DNA of 64,000 bases from Streptococcus mitis B6. GTDB taxonomy: Bacteria; Bacillota; Bacilli; Lactobacillales; Streptococcaceae. The DNA lies in contig NC_013853.1 of assembly GCF_000027165.1 (NCBI RefSeq), positions 1,240,001 through 1,304,000 of the forward strand. The letters are read 5' to 3'. Under the pieces are notes generated by a model. The model saw only the letters and a list, made by a program, of their open reading frames with translations. It did no database searches and was not told the origin of the DNA. The translations under genes and the position numbers were made by a program. Shown piece after piece: positions 41,982-53,786 of this stretch (the stretch's first letter is position 1; each line of letters starts with the position of its first letter).

Positions 41982-42473
41982 TTATCCTCCAAATAAACGA
42001 GCAAAAAAGCCTTTCTTAGTGGATTGGACTTCTTCTTTTGCTTGGTCCAGCTCTAGCTTAAGATTTTCTTGATCCTTCATGGCTTGAAGGGTCAATTGTT
42101 GCTGCTGATCGAGTTGTTTGTCTTTCTCAGCAATCTGACGGTCTTTGATACGCATCTGCTCGTCTTTTTCTGATAACTGACGATCCTTGGCTTTTAATTG
42201 TTCATAAAGACGAAGAATTTCTGCATTCTTCTCATCAACCAGAATCTCCATCAGTTCACGTTGCTTGACATCTTCACTGACAGGCTCATCTTCAAAAATC
42301 GTTTTTTTATAGATTTCTTCTAGCTTAATCAAGCCACTTCTGGTAACGACTGTTACCCCTTTGTCATTTTTATCTGTGTCTTCTTCTGGTAATTCTTTGA
42401 CACGGTTATTGATTGCTTGGCGAGATAATCCTAAGACCTCTGCAATCTCACTGACGGTCATTTCAATACTCAT
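41982..42473 (-). CDS. rocS: Chromosome segregation regulator RocS
   Basis: The 163-residue protein has an N-terminal helix-turn-helix (TVSEIAEVLGLSRQAINNRV), a central coiled coil with heptads of K, E, D and Q (about residues 75-150), and a C-terminal amphipathic membrane-binding helix (TKKGFFARLFGG). This is the pneumococcal RocS architecture, a membrane-bound DNA-binding protein that links chromosome segregation and capsule/division signalling. The next genes mtnN and macP match pneumococcal order. The ATG at 42473 is normal. Confidence 0.88.
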   Translation of the reverse strand: MSIEMTVSEIAEVLGLSRQAINNRVKELPEEDTDKNDKGVTVVTRSGLIKLEEIYKKTIFEDEPVSEDVKQRELMEILVDEKNAEILRLYEQLKAKDRQLSEKDEQMRIKDRQIAEKDKQLDQQQQLTLQAMKDQENLKLELDQAKEEVQSTKKGFFARLFGG

Positions 42474-42549
42474 AATATCCTCTGAAACGTTTTCTAGCTT
42501 TTCTTTACTTAAATCTTATCATAAGCTAGAAAAACTGTCAAATTTTCGC

Positions 42550-43242
42550 TTAATCTAAAGCCTTCAAAAAGGCTAATAAGACTTGGGCAGAGCGACGTCC
42601 AGCTTCGATAATAAACTCATCAAAAGAAATGTTTGCTTCATGGTTGGCATTGTCACTCATAGCTCGGATGACTAAGACTGGAAGATTAAGGGCATGCGCT
42701 GCCTGAGCAATAGCTGCCCCTTCCATCTCAACAGCCAAAACTTCTGGAAAATGGGACTTAATCGCTTCTATCTTGTCATTTCCTGCAACAAAACTATCTC
42801 CTGTAGCAATCAAACCAAGATGCCAGTTTTGCTCTAACTGAGATAAACTCTCTTGGAGTTTGGCAACAAAGGTTTTATCTGATTCGAAATAAAGCGGTTG
42901 TTGCGCCATTTGTCCATAAGCATATCCAAAAGCTGTGACATCCACGTCATGATAGGCTAATTTATCAGCAATCACAACATCCCCAACAGCAATACCCTCT
43001 GCTACTGCCCCAGCTGATCCCGTGTTAATCAAAGCATTCACTTGAAAATGATCAGCCAAAATCGCCACACTCATAGCAGACATGACCTTACCAATTCCAC
43101 TTTCTACAAGAACGACTTCATGAGAGGCAATGGTGCCTGTATGATAGGTATTCCCCAAAACAACTTGCTCTTGGGCATTGTCTAAATGCTGGACCAAATA
43201 AGCCAGTTCTTCTGGCATAGCCGCAATAATTCCTATTTTCAT
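42550..43242 (-). CDS. mtnN: 5'-Methylthioadenosine/S-adenosylhomocysteine nucleosidase
   Basis: This 230-residue protein begins MKIGIIAAMPEELAYLV and has GIGKVMSAM, NTGSAGAVAEGI, VAVEMEGAAIAQ and RAMSDNANHEA, the MTA/SAH nucleosidase (Pfs) signatures with the catalytic Glu (EMEGAA) and Asp (SDNA). It hydrolyses MTA and SAH, recycling them and giving the precursor of the AI-2 signal. Length is normal. Confidence 0.97.
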   Translation of the reverse strand: MKIGIIAAMPEELAYLVQHLDNAQEQVVLGNTYHTGTIASHEVVLVESGIGKVMSAMSVAILADHFQVNALINTGSAGAVAEGIAVGDVVIADKLAYHDVDVTAFGYAYGQMAQQPLYFESDKTFVAKLQESLSQLEQNWHLGLIATGDSFVAGNDKIEAIKSHFPEVLAVEMEGAAIAQAAHALNLPVLVIRAMSDNANHEANISFDEFIIEAGRRSAQVLLAFLKALD

Positions 43243-43258
43243 TTCAATTCCTTTTCGA

Positions 43259-43570
43259 TTACAAAAGTTTCATTGCTAAGACAAGCAAAATCAAGAGAAA
43301 GATGACTGCGAATAAGATTTTATTTAACTTAGAATTGAAGACATTTCTCTTGGTATTTTCAATGCGACGACTTTTATGAATAGACGGTTCGACCTGAATC
43401 TTCAAGGTTTCCTGGCTAAAGCCATGTCCCTTAGGATTGGCATAACCAAAACGGGAAGAAGAGGTTGGTAAAATCTTTGTCTCCTCATCATCTAGCAAAG
43501 GAGGAGCTGAAATTTTTTCGCCTCTATTAGCTCTTTCGATTATTTCATCCGTTAATAAAGGTTTACCCAT
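43259..43570 (-). CDS. macP: MacP, membrane cofactor of class A PBP2a
   Basis: The 103-residue protein starts [20 protein letters not shown], has a cytoplasmic disordered part with a [13 protein letters not shown] stretch and one C-terminal membrane helix ([19 protein letters not shown]). Gene order and sequence match pneumococcal MacP, which activates PBP2a and is phosphorylated by StkP. Thr31 in DEETK may correspond to the reported Thr32. I chose the ATG at 43570; an earlier in-frame start at 43603 overlaps the Nudix gene. Confidence 0.85.
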   Translation of the reverse strand: MGKPLLTDEIIERANRGEKISAPPLLDDEETKILPTSSSRFGYANPKGHGFSQETLKIQVEPSIHKSRRIENTKRNVFNSKLNKILFAVIFLLILLVLAMKLL

Positions 43571-43581
43571 ACTGACCTCCT

Positions 43582-44127
43582 CTATTTTTTGTGCAATTCC
43601 CAATACTGAACAGCCATAATTGTCTTGGCATCGCAGATATGACCTGATTGAATCAATTCCTTGGCTTCTTCTAAGCTCACTTCAAGGACTTCCAAGGTCT
43701 CATCTTCATCCTGCGGACGCGGGTTTTCAACTTTTGTCAAATCACTTGCTAGGTATAGTTTTAACCTTTCATTACAAAAGCCAATGGCTGAGTAAAAATC
43801 GTACAAGAGTTCTAACTTCCCTGTATAGGCTGTTTCTTCCTCTAATTCACGCAGAGCTGCTGCAACAGGGTCTGTATTTTCTCCTACTTCCAACTTTCCG
43901 GCTGGAATTTCGTAAGAGACAGCCTCAATAGCTTTGCGATACTGCTTGACCAAGATGAGTTTTTGTTCATCCGTTACTGCTAAAACACAGACAGCTCCAT
44001 TGTGGAAAATCAAATCCCGTTGGGCCGTTCCCTTGCCTTCTGGTAATTCAACCTGATCTTGGACCAGTTTAAATATTGGTCCTTGATAGATTTCTTTTCG
44101 GCTAAGCGTTTGTTCTTCAAATTCCAT
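43582..44127 (-). CDS. nudF: Nudix hydrolase, ADP-ribose pyrophosphatase type
   Basis: The 181-residue protein has the Nudix box [20 protein letters not shown] then EETAY (about residues 78-104), preceded by [17 protein letters not shown] as in ADP-ribose pyrophosphatases. It hydrolyses ADP-ribose to AMP and ribose 5-phosphate. It starts ten bases after glmU and is the next gene in its transcript. The substrate is inferred from this sequence class. Confidence 0.9.
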   Translation of the reverse strand: MEFEEQTLSRKEIYQGPIFKLVQDQVELPEGKGTAQRDLIFHNGAVCVLAVTDEQKLILVKQYRKAIEAVSYEIPAGKLEVGENTDPVAAALRELEEETAYTGKLELLYDFYSAIGFCNERLKLYLASDLTKVENPRPQDEDETLEVLEVSLEEAKELIQSGHICDAKTIMAVQYWELHKK

Positions 44128-44136
44128 GATAGGCTC

Positions 44137-45531
<1,395 letters not shown>

Positions 45532-45660
45532 CTAGAAATTCCCTTTTATTATACCATATTTCAAATCATTCCGCGCTCTTGAATGAAAAAATGCTCCAAA
45601 GTCCTTTCCTTAACCCATTTTTTTTGATTTTTTTTCATTTTTAGGGTAAAATTATGAGAT

Positions 45661-46461
45661 ATGAGAAAACAAATTCATCCACTTATTTTATTTAGTTTTT
45701 TTGGGATTATAATTTTCATTTTAATCATCAATCGCCCACTTAATGACAACCAATCCTTTAAAACAAAATCCAATATAGCACAGATTGAAGCACAGGCTTT
45801 GAAACACTTAGACAAACCGATTATTGACCTCTCTGGCTGGCAGCGTCCTGAGGAAATCAACTACGATGCCCTCTCACAAAATATTTCAGGCGCTATTGTT
45901 CGTGTTCACAGTGGTGCTCAAACGTCCAAAGAGAACGATGCTTCCTTTGTTAATGGTGTTGATAAGGCCTTTAAAACCCATATCACTGAGTTTCGAAAAC
46001 GAAATGTCCCAATCGGTGTCTATGCCTATGTAGCTGGAAAAAATGTCCAAGAAATGGAAAAGGCTGCCGAGGTATTTTATAACGCCTCTTCGCCATACAG
46101 TCCAAGTTACTATTGGCTAGATGTGGAAGAAAAAACCATGTCCAATATGAACGAAGGTGTTGAAGCCTTTCGAGCAAAACTAGAATCACTAGGTGCTAAA
46201 AATATCGGCATCTACGTCGGAGTCTACTTCATGGAAGAACACAGTATTGATACAGACAAGTTTACGTCTGTTTGGATTCCTTCCTATGGTTCTGACTCAG
46301 GATTTTACGAAGCTACTCCTAAGACTGATTTAGATTACGACATTCACCAGTACACGTCTAAAGGAAAAATTGCTGGCTTTGACCACGATTTGGACATCAA
46401 CGTCATTTCTTCCTTAAAAAACAAAGAAGAAACCTTTAGAAAACTCTTTTTAAAACCTTAA
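45661..46461 (+). CDS. GH25-family muramidase (lysozyme), membrane anchored
   Basis: The 266-residue protein has an uncleaved-looking N-terminal membrane helix (about residues 8-25) and a glycoside hydrolase 25 domain. IDLSGWQ (catalytic Asp region), YYWLDVEE (Asp-x-Glu) and DIHQYTSKGKI close to the end are the family signatures. GH25 enzymes cleave between N-acetylmuramic acid and GlcNAc in peptidoglycan. It is co-directional with popT; both concern the cell envelope. A TATA-type promoter region lies in the 140 bases before it. Confidence 0.88.
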   Translation: MRKQIHPLILFSFFGIIIFILIINRPLNDNQSFKTKSNIAQIEAQALKHLDKPIIDLSGWQRPEEINYDALSQNISGAIVRVHSGAQTSKENDASFVNGVDKAFKTHITEFRKRNVPIGVYAYVAGKNVQEMEKAAEVFYNASSPYSPSYYWLDVEEKTMSNMNEGVEAFRAKLESLGAKNIGIYVGVYFMEEHSIDTDKFTSVWIPSYGSDSGFYEATPKTDLDYDIHQYTSKGKIAGFDHDLDINVISSLKNKEETFRKLFLKP

Positions 46462-46555
46462 AAGCATTTGTTTATCATTTGCTTTTTCTTTTTGTGTTTG
46501 ATTGTGATACAATATAGTAAGGATTTTTTGAAATAGAAATAGTTGGAGGAAAAAT

Positions 46556-47398
46556 ATGCTTTCATGGTTAGCACGTGTTATTAAAGGGATTGTCATTGCT
46601 CTTGGATTTATTCTACCGGGAATTTCCGGAGGGGTTCTAGCAGCAATCTTAGGAATCTATGAACGAATGATTGGTTTTCTGGCTCATCCCTTTAAAGACT
46701 TTAAAGAAAATGTTTTGTATTTTATACCAGTTGCCATTGGTATGCTTCTGGGAATCGGCTTATTTTCTTACCCGATTGAATACCTACTTGAAAATTATCA
46801 GGTCTTTGTCTTATGGAGCTTTGCGGGTGCCATCATTGGTACAGTTCCTAGCCTCCTCAAAGAATCAACTCGAGAATCTGACCGAGACAAGATTGATTTG
46901 GCTTGGTTCTGGACAACTTTTATCATTTCTGGATTAGGACTCTATGCCTTAAATTTTATCGTTGGAACCTTAAACGCCAACTTTCTTAATTTCGTCCTAG
47001 CTGGTGCACTGCTGGCTCTTGGCGTATTGGTTCCTGGCCTCAGTCCATCAAATCTACTTTTGATTTTAGGTCTCTATGCTCCTATGTTGGCTGGTTTTAA
47101 AACCTTTGACCTCTTGGGAACCTTCTTCCCGATTGGAATCGGGGCAGGTGCAACTCTCATCATTTTTTCAAAATTGATGGATTATGCCTTAAACAACTAT
47201 CACTCACGCGTCTATCATTTCATCATCGGAATCGTCTTATCAAGTACCCTTTTAATCTTGATTCCAAATGCAGGAAACGCTGAAAGTATCCAATACACTG
47301 GCCTTTCTCTTGTTGGATATGTCATCATCGCCTTCTTCTTTGCGTTGGGAATCTGGCTTGGTATTTGGATGAGCCAATTGGAGGATAAGTATAAATAA
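46556..47398 (+). CDS. popT: DUF368 undecaprenyl-phosphate translocase (PopT)
   Basis: This 280-residue integral membrane protein has about eight helices with two related re-entrant motifs: GFILPGISGGVLAAILGIYE (about residue 18) and GVLVPGLSPSNLLLILGLYAP (about residue 158). These define DUF368. Recent work in other bacteria shows that such proteins recycle undecaprenyl phosphate across the membrane for wall synthesis. GTTGGAGGAAAAAT precedes the ATG. The next gene ybaK begins at the stop codon. Confidence 0.85.
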   Translation: MLSWLARVIKGIVIALGFILPGISGGVLAAILGIYERMIGFLAHPFKDFKENVLYFIPVAIGMLLGIGLFSYPIEYLLENYQVFVLWSFAGAIIGTVPSLLKESTRESDRDKIDLAWFWTTFIISGLGLYALNFIVGTLNANFLNFVLAGALLALGVLVPGLSPSNLLLILGLYAPMLAGFKTFDLLGTFFPIGIGAGATLIIFSKLMDYALNNYHSRVYHFIIGIVLSSTLLILIPNAGNAESIQYTGLSLVGYVIIAFFFALGIWLGIWMSQLEDKYK

Positions 47399-47883
47399 TG
47401 GCAAAAAAAGTTAAAGTCAAAAAAACATTGGTAGAACAAATCCTGTCTAAAGCAGGTATCCCACATCAGGGGATTCAAATCAATGCCCTTGAAGGAGAAC
47501 TTCCTCAAGGTTATGAACGAGATCAGATTTTCAAAACCTTGGCTCTTTTGGGAGACAAGACAGGACCGATTATCGGAATTGTCCCTATCACTCAACACTT
47601 GTCGGAAAAGAAACTAGCCAAAATTTCTGGCAATAAAAAAGTGAGCATGATTCCACAAAAGGACTTGGAAAAAACAACTGGTTACATTCATGGAGCCAAT
47701 AATCCTGTCGGAATTCGTCAGAAACACAATTACCCCATTTTTATCGATAAGCTTGCTCTAGAATTGGATCAAATGATTGTCTCTGCTGGGGAGGTTGGTC
47801 ACAGCATTATCGTCGCTCCACAAGACTTGGCTAACTTTGTAAAAGCTGACTTTGCAGATATCTTGGAGGGCAGCCAAGAATGA
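47398..47883 (+). CDS. ybaK: YbaK/EbsC aminoacyl-tRNA deacylase
   Basis: The 161-residue protein has the YbaK fold with KVKKTLVEQILSKAG, FKTLALLGDKTG, GNKKVSMIPQKDLEKTTGY and AGEVGHSIIVAPQDL, the usual Cys-tRNA(Pro)/Ala-tRNA editing domain. It hydrolyses mischarged tRNA. It overlaps popT by one base and the phosphatase by four, so these three genes are one transcript. Confidence 0.9.
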   Translation: MAKKVKVKKTLVEQILSKAGIPHQGIQINALEGELPQGYERDQIFKTLALLGDKTGPIIGIVPITQHLSEKKLAKISGNKKVSMIPQKDLEKTTGYIHGANNPVGIRQKHNYPIFIDKLALELDQMIVSAGEVGHSIIVAPQDLANFVKADFADILEGSQE

Positions 47884-48497
47884 AACTCTACTTTGTCCGC
47901 CACGGTCGTACAGTCTGGAACCAAGAAGGACGCTTTCAAGGTGCTAGTGGAGATTCTCCCCTTCTTCCTGAATCCATTGAAACCCTAAAACGACTAGGCC
48001 AGTATCTCAAGGATGTTCCTTTTAATCAGATTTATTCAAGTGATTTACCTCGAGCGGTCAAATCTGCTGAAATTATCCAAAGTCAACTCCAGACCCCCTG
48101 TCCTTTAGAAAGTGTTCCTAATCTCCGTGAATGGCAGCTGGGGAAGTTGGAAGGTTTGAAAATCGCAACCTTGGAAGCTATTTACCCACAACAAATCAAA
48201 GCTTTCCGATCTAATCTTGCCAAGTTTGACACTCAAATGTTCGGAGCCGAATCCCTCTATAGCACCACGCAACGGACCATCCAATTTATCAAATCATTAA
48301 AAGATAGTCCGGCTGAGCGTATTCTAATTGTCGGCCACGGTGCTAATCTTACTGCCAGTCTTCGTACTCTTCTAGGATATAAAGAACCACTTCTTCGTAA
48401 AGATGGCGGTCTAGCAAATGCCAGCCTAACCATTCTAGAAACCCATGATTTTGAAACATTCACTCTCGATACTTGGAATGATACTTCCTATCAATAA
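47880..48497 (+). CDS. Histidine phosphatase superfamily protein (PGM-like)
   Basis: This 205-residue protein begins MKLYFVRHGRTVWNQEGRFQG (the RHG phosphohistidine motif at residue 7), with SSDLPRAVKSAEII, LREWQLGKLEGL and IVGHGANL (second catalytic His). These belong to the small phosphoglycerate mutase-like phosphatase family. The substrate cannot be fixed by sequence. It overlaps ybaK by 4 bases. Confidence 0.88.
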   Translation: MKLYFVRHGRTVWNQEGRFQGASGDSPLLPESIETLKRLGQYLKDVPFNQIYSSDLPRAVKSAEIIQSQLQTPCPLESVPNLREWQLGKLEGLKIATLEAIYPQQIKAFRSNLAKFDTQMFGAESLYSTTQRTIQFIKSLKDSPAERILIVGHGANLTASLRTLLGYKEPLLRKDGGLANASLTILETHDFETFTLDTWNDTSYQ

Positions 48498-48511
48498 CAG
48501 AACTTGATTTT

Positions 48512-48611
48512 ATACTCAATGAAAATCAAATAGCAAACTAGGTAGCTGCAGGCTGTACTTGAGTACGGCAAGGCGACGTTGACGTGGTTTGAAGAGATTT
48601 TCGAAGAGTAT
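48512..48611. repeat. RUP-like dispersed repeat, short form (100 bp)
   Basis: Begins ATACTCAATGAAAATCAAA and ends GAAGAGATTTTCGAAGAGTAT, the same ends as the 41724-41919 element in opposite orientation, with a shorter interior. Imperfect inverted ends ATACTC/GAGTAT are flanked by T/T. The length is near the 107 bp I recall for RUP. Confidence 0.7.
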
Positions 48612-48726
48612 TCACGTCAAGTTCTTTTTAGTTTTGAAAGATTATCCGTGAATTTCTTGCTTATTTATGATAGAATGGGAGTGTCGCAAAAAATGACTCA
48701 TCGTATTCAATTTTGAGTAAAACTAG

Positions 48727-50226
<1,500 letters not shown>

Positions 50227-50232
50227 GCTCTT

Positions 50233-50262
50233 ATCCTCTGGTACTTGCCAGGGGATTTTTCG
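50233..50262 (+). terminator. lysS terminator
   Basis: ATCC-T-CTGG pairs with CCAGGGGAT around a five-base loop, followed by TTTTT. Confidence 0.75.
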
Positions 50263-50287
50263 ATACAAAAAGAGACTGAGGAAAAAC

Positions 50288-51127
50288 TCAATCTCTACTT
50301 TTCACTTCTTTTGTTGCCACATCTTCTCCAAACCATTTTTGGCTGATTTCTTGGAACTTTCCTTCTTGGTGTAGTGCAATAAAGGCTTGGTTTAATGCTT
50401 GTAGTAGTCTTTTGTCTGCTGGTCTAACTCCGACTGCAAAAGATTCACTTTCAAATCCAGCCGAAAAGACATTGTAGTCATTTAATATTCCTTCAGACTG
50501 GAGATAATAATTAGCATATACTCGGTCAATCAACAAGGCATCGATTCGATCATTTTTCAAATCAATCAAGGCCTCATTGAAACTCTGGTATTGATTGGCC
50601 TTCTGGTCTTTGACATGATTTTTCAGTAAGTCTGGCTGGGCTTCAAAATCTAAGTAACCAGAAGAACCGGCTTGGGCTCCCAAGGTCTTATCCTTCATAT
50701 CCTCTACTGAATGAATCCACTGGCTTTTTTTCGTCACCAGAACTTGCTGATTTTCCATATATGGAATGCTAAAGGCAACTTTCTCTCGGCGTTCATCAGT
50801 GGCAGAATAGCCATTCCAGATGGCATCTATGGTTCCATTTTGCAGTTCTGTCTCCTTCATATCCCAGTCGATTGGTTGAAATTGAACCTTAAAACCTAAT
50901 TTTTCAGAGACAGCTTGTGCTAAGTCAATATCAAATCCTGTATACTGTCCATTCTTTTCTTCAAAACCCATGGGTACGAAGGTATTATCAAAACCAATAG
51001 TAATGGTCCCCTGCTCTTGATATTTATCCCAGTTATCCTGCTTTGGATCACTAGCCTTCTGAGTACAAGCTGTTAAAAAGAGAGTCAGGAGAGAAACCAA
51101 TACTAAAGCAATTTTCTTATTAGTCAT
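50288..51127 (-). CDS. Polar amino acid ABC transporter substrate-binding lipoprotein
   Basis: The 279-residue lipoprotein has a signal ending LTACTQ (Cys at about residue 21) and the family 3 solute-binding pattern (GFDNTFVPMGFEEKNGQYTG, FDIDLAQAVSEKLGF and VAFSIPYMENQQVLVTK). Such proteins capture amino acids such as cystine, arginine or glutamine. It is preceded by its ATPase and permease genes. The ATG at 51127 has AGTAGGAGG; an upstream GTG at 51133 overlaps that site and is rejected. Confidence 0.9.
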   Translation of the reverse strand: MTNKKIALVLVSLLTLFLTACTQKASDPKQDNWDKYQEQGTITIGFDNTFVPMGFEEKNGQYTGFDIDLAQAVSEKLGFKVQFQPIDWDMKETELQNGTIDAIWNGYSATDERREKVAFSIPYMENQQVLVTKKSQWIHSVEDMKDKTLGAQAGSSGYLDFEAQPDLLKNHVKDQKANQYQSFNEALIDLKNDRIDALLIDRVYANYYLQSEGILNDYNVFSAGFESESFAVGVRPADKRLLQALNQAFIALHQEGKFQEISQKWFGEDVATKEVKSRD

Positions 51128-51136
51128 CGGCACCTC

Positions 51137-51766
51137 CTACTTGGGCTCAACCTTGAGAATCTGATCTGCGATATTTTCAGCGAATTGTAAATCGTGGGTA
51201 ACCACAATCTGCGTCATCCCAAGTTCCCTATTTTGCAGGATCAGTTTTTCCACTTCTAAGCGCAATTCTGGATCAAGTGCAGAAGTTGGTTCATCGTAGC
51301 CAATGATTTCTGGGTCAATCATCATAGCACGCGCCAAGGCCACCCGTTGCTTTTGCCCACCAGATAGTGAGAAAGGATAGGCATCTGCGTGCCCTGCCAG
51401 TCCCAACTGTTCCAAAAGCCCTCGCGCCTTCTTCTCAGCCTCTTCCTGCTTCATTCCCATTGTTTTCACAGGAGATAAGGTCAAATTATCTAGAACTGAT
51501 AAATGAGGAAAAAGTTGAAAATCTTGGAAGACAAATCCCAGTAAATTCCGCTTCTCCAGTTCATCCAGTTCCAAAGATTCTCCATTATAAAAGATTTGTC
51601 CTGAATCAATGGTTTCAAGACCCGCAAGCATACGTAAGAGGGTTGTCTTACCTCCACCAGAAGGTCCTACAATAGCCAGGATTTGCTTTTCAGGAATTTT
51701 TAGACTGAAATTGGACAAAATTTGCTTTTCACCAAAGCCTTTATTGATATTTCGTAATTCTAACAT
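51137..51766 (-). CDS. Amino acid ABC transporter ATPase
   Basis: The 209-residue ATPase has Walker A VGPSGGGKTT (about residue 33), Q-loop FVFQDFQLFP, signature LSGGQKQRVALARAM (about 133) and Walker B PEIIGYDEPTSALD (about 155). It powers the polar amino acid transporter with the permease upstream and the binding protein downstream. It is a little shorter than typical (about 240) at the C-terminus. Confidence 0.92.
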   Translation of the reverse strand: MLELRNINKGFGEKQILSNFSLKIPEKQILAIVGPSGGGKTTLLRMLAGLETIDSGQIFYNGESLELDELEKRNLLGFVFQDFQLFPHLSVLDNLTLSPVKTMGMKQEEAEKKARGLLEQLGLAGHADAYPFSLSGGQKQRVALARAMMIDPEIIGYDEPTSALDPELRLEVEKLILQNRELGMTQIVVTHDLQFAENIADQILKVEPK

Positions 51767-51775
51767 GGCAGCCTC

Positions 51776-52417
51776 CTATCTATAGTAACTGTACTTCTTC
51801 TCAACTTTTTTGGCAAGAATGGTCACAATACCAATCAAAATCAAGTAAATGGCTCCTACCAAGAACATTGGGACCAGACTAGCATCACGGTTGGCAGCTG
51901 TTCGACTAGCCAAGATAAGATCTGAAATTCCTAGAGCATAGACCAAAGAAGTATCCTTGACCAAACTCATGACTTCATTAAAGACACTAGGAAGAACAAT
52001 TTTGGTCACCTGAGGCAAGATAATATAGCGCACTGTGTCAAAAGAATTAAACTTCAAGACCTTAGCAGCCTCATATTGACCTTTAGGAATGGTATCAATC
52101 CCACCACGGAAAATTTCAGCAAAGTAAGCCGCATAATTGAGAACAAAGGCAATAATGGCCGCAGGAAGGCGATCCAAACGAATCCCAATACTTGGGAGCA
52201 CATAATAGATAAAGATCAATTGCAAGAGCAAGGGTGTGCCTCGCATGATCCAGATATAAATGTTAATCAGATGATGGAGGGGCTTCCAATGGACTTGCAA
52301 GGCAAAGGCAATCAAAACGCCCAAGGGAATAGAAAAAATCAAGACCAGTGCAAAAACCTGTAAAGTCATGCTTGCACCGCTCAATAAACTCGGTAATATC
52401 TCAAACAAATAAGACAT
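51776..52417 (-). CDS. Amino acid ABC transporter permease
   Basis: The 213-residue protein has five membrane helices and the HisM/GlnP-type EAA loop (GGIDTIPKGQYEAAKVLKFN). The start at 52417 follows TTAGGAGGTGCAGT; a longer frame to 52474 begins in a hydrophobic extension without such a site. It is the first gene of the permease-ATPase-binding protein operon. Substrate is not determinable by eye. Confidence 0.9.
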   Translation of the reverse strand: MSYLFEILPSLLSGASMTLQVFALVLIFSIPLGVLIAFALQVHWKPLHHLINIYIWIMRGTPLLLQLIFIYYVLPSIGIRLDRLPAAIIAFVLNYAAYFAEIFRGGIDTIPKGQYEAAKVLKFNSFDTVRYIILPQVTKIVLPSVFNEVMSLVKDTSLVYALGISDLILASRTAANRDASLVPMFLVGAIYLILIGIVTILAKKVEKKYSYYR

Positions 52418-52556
52418 ACTGCACCTCCTAAAAATAATTGTTCCTATTATAGCATAAATAAACAAAATAACCAAGAATTTTTGTAAAAAAATTCTCTTTC
52501 AAAAAGAAAAACTATATCTATCAAAAATGATAAGATACAGTTTTAAAAATATATTC

Positions 52557-53786
52557 TTACAATCTCTCATACAATTCTTGCATTTGTACATCATCTGGAA
52601 CCAGTTTTAAGTAAGCTTGCGCATTGACTTTTGCTTCTTCAAAATAGCCCAATTCACGCAAGAGGTAGATATAGTGTTCCAGAAACTCTGGATTATCCTT
52701 CAAATCTCCTGTTAACTCTTGGTAATGCTCATAAGCAGTATCCAAATCATCCATTTCTTGATAAGAACGAGCAATCATCCACTTGGTCAAGAGATTTTCT
52801 GGCTCCTCACTTTGTAAGTCTAGAATGTCCTCATAACGCTCTTGTTCTAGATAAATAGTAGCTAGACGGAGTAAGATTTCTTCCGTATCCTCAGCATCTT
52901 CTTTAGCAGTAAGGAGGTAATTTTCTGCACCACTGGCATCATGCAATTCATAAGAAAATTGTGAAGCAGCTAGCAAGAGGCGAGTTTCAAAGGGATTTTT
53001 CTCTAAGCCTTGCTTAGCGATACGCAGGGCTTCTTGAACTTGATGTTCCTTATGCAAGGCCTGACTATAACCATACTCATAGCCTTCAAAGTCAGGAGAA
53101 ATGGTATCGATCTGCTTAAAGTAGAGGACAGCTTTTTGGTATTCTTCTTGATCAAAGTAAAGACTGGCTAACTCAAAAGCTGTTAGGTCATCGTATTCTA
53201 ACTCCAGGGCTTTTTCTAAAAACTCTGTGGCCGTTTCAAATTTCCCTAACTGGGCATAGGCAAAGCCAATTCGTTGATAGGTAGAAATGCCTGTTTGCTC
53301 ATAAATAGTACGATTATCTAACTGGGCATAGCCTTGAATAGCCTCTTGGTAATTTTCCAACTCACTATCCAACTCTGCTAATCCCAATATCAAGAGAGGA
53401 TCTTCTGAGTATGTCAAGGCTTCCAATAATTTCTCACGCGCCACATCTGTCAAACCTTCCAACTGGTAAAGGTCTGCCTTCAGAGCCAAAGCCGAAACGT
53501 ACCAGTCACTGTCAGCTTGGATTTCCTCAAGATACGCAAATGCTTCCTCGATTTGACCATCCTCGCTAGCAATAGCTGCCAGATTGAGGTTAACCTCTGG
53601 GAAATCCTCTACAATTTTCAGGTAAATTTCCTTGGCCTGAGGATAAAAACCAATCCCTTCAAGATAAGTAGCTAACTCATACAGAAGAACACTTGGATCA
53701 TTTTCTAAAGCTTTGACGAAACAATGTTCTGCCTTGGCTAAATCTTGCTCTTCCAAAGCCTGTAACATCTGTTGACTATTGTTCAC
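52557..53786 (-). CDS. Tetratricopeptide-repeat protein
   Basis: The 409-residue protein consists of about ten degenerate TPR units (for example GFAYAQLGKFETATEFLEKA, FELASLYFDQEEYQKAVLYF and SYQEMDDLDTAYEHYQEL). It is a cytoplasmic scaffold-like protein with no catalytic domain. A GTG at 53786 with GAGG upstream is the likely start and overlaps the upstream AI-2E gene's stop by 11 bases; the frame runs a little further upstream to 53801. The overlap implies one operon. Confidence 0.85.
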   Translation of the reverse strand: MNNSQQMLQALEEQDLAKAEHCFVKALENDPSVLLYELATYLEGIGFYPQAKEIYLKIVEDFPEVNLNLAAIASEDGQIEEAFAYLEEIQADSDWYVSALALKADLYQLEGLTDVAREKLLEALTYSEDPLLILGLAELDSELENYQEAIQGYAQLDNRTIYEQTGISTYQRIGFAYAQLGKFETATEFLEKALELEYDDLTAFELASLYFDQEEYQKAVLYFKQIDTISPDFEGYEYGYSQALHKEHQVQEALRIAKQGLEKNPFETRLLLAASQFSYELHDASGAENYLLTAKEDAEDTEEILLRLATIYLEQERYEDILDLQSEEPENLLTKWMIARSYQEMDDLDTAYEHYQELTGDLKDNPEFLEHYIYLLRELGYFEEAKVNAQAYLKLVPDDVQMQELYERL

